A stretch of DNA of 64,000 bases from Globodera rostochiensis (Eukaryota > Nematoda > Chromadorea > Rhabditida > Heteroderidae): positions 620,001-684,000 of the forward strand of contig JAEVLN010000019.1 of assembly GCA_018350325.1 (NCBI GenBank), in the 5' to 3' direction. Below the pieces are notes generated by a model. The model made no database searches and was not told where the DNA came from. It was given only the letters and a program-made list of their open reading frames with translations. The position numbers and the translations under genes are program-made. This document shows positions 58,905 through 64,000 of the stretch, one piece after another (positions within the stretch are counted from its first letter, which is position 1; each line of letters opens with the position of its first letter).

Positions 58905-61826
58905 ATGGCCGAGTTGCGCACCCCGTGCTTCTACCTCCTCATTCTCTTCCTCTTCGGCTTCACCGTGTTCGATGCCGGCAAAATTGTGTGAAATTGTGCC
59001 AGAAATATTGAAGTTTTTGTTGTTTGGTTAAGGTTCTTCTATTCCTAGGCGAAAACAAAGACACCGACATGTTTGTGGTGTTCAACGACACAATTACAAT
59101 GCCAAATGTGCCGTAAAATACACTTCTTGCCCGGGTTACGGTATTCGCTTCAGATAACTTTTTGCATGTTCAAAGACCACGCTTGGAGCCATTTCAAATT
59201 GAAGAATTTGACTGCCCATGACATTGACGAAGCTGTTCAGGTGGGGGTGCTTCTTCAGTTATTAGACATTGGCGTTTCGGTATTGGGGCTGATGAGGAGT
59301 TACTGTATTGGGGTGGACGGGAAGTTACGGTGTTAAGAATAGGGAGAGTTACTGTATTGGGGGTGGACGGGAAGTTACAGTATTAAGAACATGGGGAGTT
59401 ACTGTATTGGGGGTGGACGGGAAGTTACAGTACTAAGAACACGGGGAGTTACGGTGTTAAGAATAGGGAGAGTTACTGTATTGGGGGTGGACGCGAATTA
59501 AGAATAGAGGAGGGAGTGACGGGAATTTACAGATTAAGAACACGGGGAGTTACGGTATTAGGGATGAGTGGTAGCGATGTAATTCCGGCCCAAAAGAGTC
59601 GGTGTTGGACGGATAAAGAATGGCTCTGTTCATGTTGCAGAAAGGCATGAAGAAGATGGAAAGCAAAAACGACTTTCTGAACACTCCATGGGACGATCTG
59701 ATGGTGATTGAAGCCTTTCAGGTGTTTTATTTTTTGTTTTTGTTTTGTTTTATGTATCTCTCCATTTTTTAATTATAAAAAAGTCCATCGCGGCTTTGAA
59801 TTCGATGGAAATTGAAACTTCTCCGACTGGCTTTGTGCACTCCGTTAACAATTTGGTGCTGAACCCGCGCATGGCCGGCGTTCGCGAGACGTGGAAGGTA
59901 ATGTTTTTGCGCTATTTCAGCAGATTTTTCTCTATCAGAAATGGCTGGATGCCATTGCGAAAAGGGGCGTCCGTTTTGAGGAGTTACGGCAAAAGGTCGG
60001 CTATGAAACGGTGCTCAGGTCAGTCACTGCCCCCCCCCCCCACAAAATCACTGATCAGACTGATCAGATTTGGGCGGGACTCCCCCCCCCCACAAAATCA
60101 TTGATCAGACTGATCAGTGATTTGGGCGGGACCCCCCCCCCCCCCCCACAAAATCATTGATCAGACTGATCAGTGATTTGGGCGGGACCCCCCCCCCCCC
60201 CCCCACAAAATCATTGATCAGACTGATTAGTGATTTGGGCGGGACCCCCCCCCCCCCACAAAATCATTGATCAGACTGATCAGTGATTGGTTGAGGGATT
60301 CGTCTACATAAAACGGCGGCAGGTCCCTCAAACGCTTCCAACGGATGGGCGGCGGCACGGCTTGGAAGCCTATCCAGGACGTCAAAATCACTTGGCTTTC
60401 CGTGCGTCAACTGTGCTTTCAGCCGTTGTACAACCGAGACGAGTTCAAAAACATTGAGGAGCAGGTCAGCAGAAACATTTGCGCAGACAGACCGTCCAAA
60501 AATTGTTAAGGACCAATTTTTCGAAATGTTGCTTGTCCACGGCAACGAAATGGACGAATTAAAATGCATGCTCATCGACTTGCACGGCCGCCCCGGGGAG
60601 GAGGCGCGCTATTTGGAGGGAAAGGGCCGAGCCAAAGACGGCATTAATGAGGACGTCGGCAATTAACGCATTTATTCATTAATATATTCTGAAAGATTTG
60701 CAGCTTTGTCTGTCGGATTCACACGAACTTGTGGTGGAAGTGCGCGAAATTCAGACGCTACTGCCGGGCGCCGAGGAATTGGAGGAGAAATGCGTGGACT
60801 ATGCCCTGGAGGAGGAGTACAAGTCGGAGTTGGAGTGCCAAAGTCGATGCCGACTTCAGATAATCCGGGTCAGTAGTTCAGTGTCTACGCTAGCGTCTGT
60901 CTTGATTTCCGTGTGCATCCCGAATTAGCATAACGAAAAGGCCGGATCCAAATTAGCATTAATTTACTTATGTTCCCTGATCAAATGACGTATCATCCTC
61001 GAAGGCATTGGATAAGATCCAATCGATCTGAAATTGATGTTCGATCGGTTTGCATTCAAAAATTGAGAATGGGAAAGGCACGCTCATCGATTTAAAACAT
61101 TTCAGAATATTTGCAATTGCACCGCGCACACTTTGGAAAAGCTTGCGGGTTCCGCCGACACTCTGCGACAATTTCCTCTCTGCGACTACACAAAATGCCA
61201 TTTGAAGTTTGTCTCCGTCCGTCCGCCAAAGGCAAAACCATCGAATAATTGCCAAAAATTAAGTGCCACGGACGCTTCCGTGTCCAATTGGGAAGAGACG
61301 TTGAAAAAGTGCACGGCAAAGTGTTATCCGGATTGCAACCAAATCCGTTATCGACTAACGAAGAACACAAAAACGGCGGAGAGAGATGGTCCGTCGCCGG
61401 GGGGGGGGGGGAAATGGAAAAAATTATTTAAAAACAATTAAATTTTTGAAGACAGCACAGAAGTGAAGCTCTTCTGGGGCTCCTTCGAATATTTGCGACT
61501 TGTCCAAAAGCAGAAATGGTCTTTGAGCAAGTTCGTCTCCAACCTCGGCGGCTCTTTGGGCGTTTGGTTGGGCCTTTCGGTGGTTTCCATCGTTCAGGTC
61601 GAAAAAACGGAACAAAAATTTGCATTTTTTGCTGGTTAATAATATTTAAAACGTTCAGTTCATCTCTTTTCTGATGCTTCAATTTCATAATAAAATGATG
61701 CAAAAAGAAAGCGCCTCCGGCGAAGAAGGGGAGGAGAGACATTACGGCGGGCGGCAACCGAACATGCCCTCGAGCGACTCTTTGAGCAACCAAATTTCGA
61801 TGCGTCCGCTAAAGGGCAGTGCCTGA
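58905..61826 (+). CDS. DEG/ENaC sodium channel subunit
   Basis: The ATG at 58905 opens TM1 almost at once (CFYLLILFLFGFTVF). Extracellular exons read TITMPN joined to ITFCMFKDHAWS, then ELECQSRCRLQIIRNICNC and ETLKKCTAKCYPDCNQIRYR, the cysteine-rich pattern of the family. TM2 is recognisable as SNLGGSLGVWLGLSVVSIVQ, with the GxS selectivity motif replaced by GLS. A short cytosolic tail ends MRPLKGSA. The N-terminal cytosolic segment with the HG gating motif is absent, so an upstream exon may be missing. Two introns hold tandem repeats. Forms proton-, touch- or peptide-gated channels; the subfamily is not assigned. Confidence 0.85.
59290..59560 (+). repeat. Minisatellite in a DEG/ENaC intron (GGGAGTTACTGTATTGGGGG)
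   Basis: Five to six imperfect units of about 57 bases with cores GAGTTACTGTATTGGGGG and TGGACGGGAAGTTAC. The intron runs from the GTGGGGG donor at 59240 to the TTGCAG acceptor before 59641. Confidence 0.85.
60029..60285 (+). repeat. C-run/palindrome minisatellite in a DEG/ENaC intron
   Basis: About five units of 55-60 bases. Each has a C run of 10-15, then CACAAAATCATTGATCAGAC and the partly self-complementary TGATCAGACTGATCA. It begins right after the donor (CTCAG/gtcagt). Confidence 0.88.
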
Positions 61827-62191
61827 TTTGGGGCTGACATGAGAAGGAAAAGCATTGATCAGAAAGAACCAATTTTGTACATTTTATAAATGAATAATCC
61901 ATTAAAACTGATTGATAATGAAGAAGCTGATTTTGCTTTGATCCCGTTACTGGTCTAAGCTTCACAAACTCAAAAAGGGGGGGGGGTTGGTGGTCTAGGC
62001 TTACAACCAGCAGAGAGAGAGTGGGGCGATGTCAGAGAAAATCGATCTTTCTAATCCATAAAAAATCAATTAGCAATCGCTTTTTTGTTGTTGTTATTAT
62101 TCAAATCTTTTTTAATCTCCATTCATTTTATTTAGGCTTAATGAAATCGTCCTAAAATTGAATATAAAACAAATTTAGCGAATCCCCCAAA
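61827..62191. other. Intergenic
   Basis: Spacer with a G run near 61978 and a short GA run; no gene recognised. Confidence 0.5.
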
Positions 62192-64000
62192 ATGTTTTGT
62201 TCCTTTCTGTCCCTGGGGATGTTATTCATTTCGGCGGCCATCAACGCAATGTCGTCGGTCGATGTCATGTCCAATTTGCTGAGCGAAGAAGCGCAAATAA
62301 ACTCCGGGGTTTAGGCGAAAATATTTTATAAATCAAAATAAAATTTATAAAATCCAAAAATCCATCAAATTTTCTTCCCTAAAGGTGCTTCCGCCAGGCT
62401 CTTACCAATTGTTATTTTGGGATAAATTTGTCAATCGCTTCTATGGCAATTTGGAAACGGCCGAACTGTTCACCATCGATGCGATCGGAAATTTGAAATT
62501 CAAAAAAGGCGCTTTTCGAATGAATGACAAAAAAGCGATTAGCGAACGATTCTTTCAAAATCGTCTCCAATACGTCTACACCGAAGAGAACGGCGAGTTC
62601 ACATTTAACCGAAGCAAAATGAACGAGAACAGACCGGCCCATGTTTATTTGCTACCGTTGGACAACGACGGGGTACGGTCCTTTTGAGCGAAAGATACGG
62701 TATACCACCCAGCTACGGTATATTAATTTGATGTTAAGAACCTGTTGATGTCTGAGCCGGGCTCGGACATTGCTGAACAGACTGACCAAATGTTCTCAAG
62801 CGGTTGCCTTGCTCTCCCTACCGTAATCCGTTACCATAGTCTTGACCGAAGGAACAAAATTGTGTTGGAAATGTTTGAACGATGGCTTTTTGGCAAAAGC
62901 AAATTGCTCAGCCAAAGTGATTGCTTTTTTGTGGAGGCATACATACGGCAAATGTACAAGCACTTAAACGGCATGATAATGAACAGAAGAGAGCAGCACA
63001 CAACGGACCAATCGGTCGACAATTATTTTACTATTTTAATTTTAAATTCGGTGAATTTTGTAGGAAGTGATCGAAGAGGACTTCAAGCTGTACTCCGAGC
63101 TTGGTTCGATGCTGTCGCGTGCGTTACACTCGCGACAGCTGGCCGACCGCGTGCTAATGGTCGGAGACATTGTCGGGGACATTCGCATGCTCTGTGCGTC
63201 TATCGCAACTTTACGAGCCGTGCAGCAGCACAAATCATTTGATGAATTGGGCCATTGGGCCAAACTTTGTCAAAACTTGGACAATTTGTGGCACGTCGCT
63301 GTGTCGCGTGCCATTGATCGGTGGTTGACGGAGGCGAAAGGCGCTGATCAGCAATTGCAAATGGGCGATGACAACGCGTTGTCCGCAGTGGCGGAAGAAC
63401 TTTCCCATCAAATGCAAACGATCGCGCAAATATTGGAGGATGGCCCAGCAGAACATCACCAACCCGAGCCATTTTCTCTGGAAGAGCAGCTAAACCAGGT
63501 CCAATAGAGAAATGTTAAGCTCCGATCGCTCTCTCATCTTGAAGCGCAGGTGCCAATGCTTGGCCCGCTTGGCCGAAAGTTGGAAACTGCTCGACAAACA
63601 AATGCTAAATGGACCGAACGCGTAACAGCGGTGAGCGGAATGTTGCAACACCTTGGCATATTGTGCAAAGCAAAAAGTGCCATTGCGAAGGAGTGTACGG
63701 CGCAAAGCCGATGGACGCGCGAGATCGAAGGATGGCACTCGTTTTGTGTTCATTTGAAAGTTGCGCGGAATTTTTGGGTTTTGAGGGCTGTCGGTCGGTG
63801 GTTGTACGGGTCGAAGGAGCTGAGGTCGGACGAGCAGTATTTGTTGGAAATGCAATTGGAGAATTTGGTCGAGAAAATGGAGCCGGACAGCCCAGACGGG
63901 GCGATGAGTTTGGCGGACTTTGCGCTGCTAAGCCGAATTGGAATGGAATTGGTGAAGGCGCGAAAACGGCTGGCTGCAAGGGCTATGACAGTGCCAGGCC
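62192..64000 (+). CDS. Secreted repeat protein of unknown family, cut by window edge
   Basis: The ATG at 62192 gives a clear signal peptide (MFCSFLSLGMLFISAAINAM, cleavage likely near SS-VD). Exons join in frame at GT-AG sites (INSG/VLPPGSYQLL, DNDG/NLLMSEPG, TDQS/EVIEEDF, LNQ/VPMLGPLG). The mature part is alpha-helical and holds a repeated module of about 110 residues. Compare NLWHVAVSRAIDRWLTEAKG with NFWVLRAVGRWLYGSKEL and NKIVLEMFERWLFGKSKLL. No cysteine-knot, enzyme or known effector motif is seen. The gene continues past the right edge. Function unknown. Confidence 0.65.

Overview
This is a window of nuclear DNA from a nematode, most likely a plant-parasitic tylenchid such as a cyst nematode (inference). 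Short introns end in TTTCAG-type acceptors, several introns use GC donors (a feature reported as frequent in cyst nematodes), genes are tightly packed, and the encoded proteins are animal orthologues. The base composition is AT-rich but interrupted by long runs of C or G. There are about 20 protein genes, most with many introns. I see no rRNA, tRNA or CRISPR.

Layout. 1-5.9 kb, minus strand: a partial unknown gene, a small possibly mitochondrial protein, a mitochondrial glutamate carrier and ERGIC2. 6.2-9.2 kb: a dead inverted copy of a RING gene, then about 2.3 kb of C-rich minisatellite. 9.2-11.2 kb: a FLYWCH-like zinc finger gene. 12.2-17.7 kb: two meiotic genes head to head, a ZHP-3/RNF212-type RING protein (minus) and a REC8-type cohesin kleisin (plus). 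18.6-19.2 kb: a multi-repeat beta-thymosin. 19.9-23.9 kb, minus: calpain-15/SOL, with a hAT-like MITE sitting inside a coding exon. 24.4-30.8 kb: an hnRNP U-like gene (SAP, SPRY, P-loop) with a tandemly duplicated exon. 31.5-39.7 kb, minus: ZSWIM8/EBAX-1, a cullin-2 ubiquitin-ligase receptor. 40.9-58.2 kb: a run of plus-strand genes (eL36, CSN6, mitochondrial intermediate peptidase, a small unknown protein, METTL2-like, NSUN5, mL44, Ku80), some close enough to be operonic. 58.9-61.8 kb: a DEG/ENaC channel. 62.2 kb to the edge: a secreted repeat protein I cannot assign.

The most unusual theme is in the introns. In ZSWIM8, Ku80, hnRNP U and the DEG/ENaC gene, introns carry tandem repeats, and in four clear cases the repeat unit contains the splice junction itself (exon end plus donor, or acceptor plus exon start). 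These introns therefore present several near-identical splice sites in a row. Joins given here come from reading frame, splice dinucleotides and remembered family conservation; none is transcript-verified.
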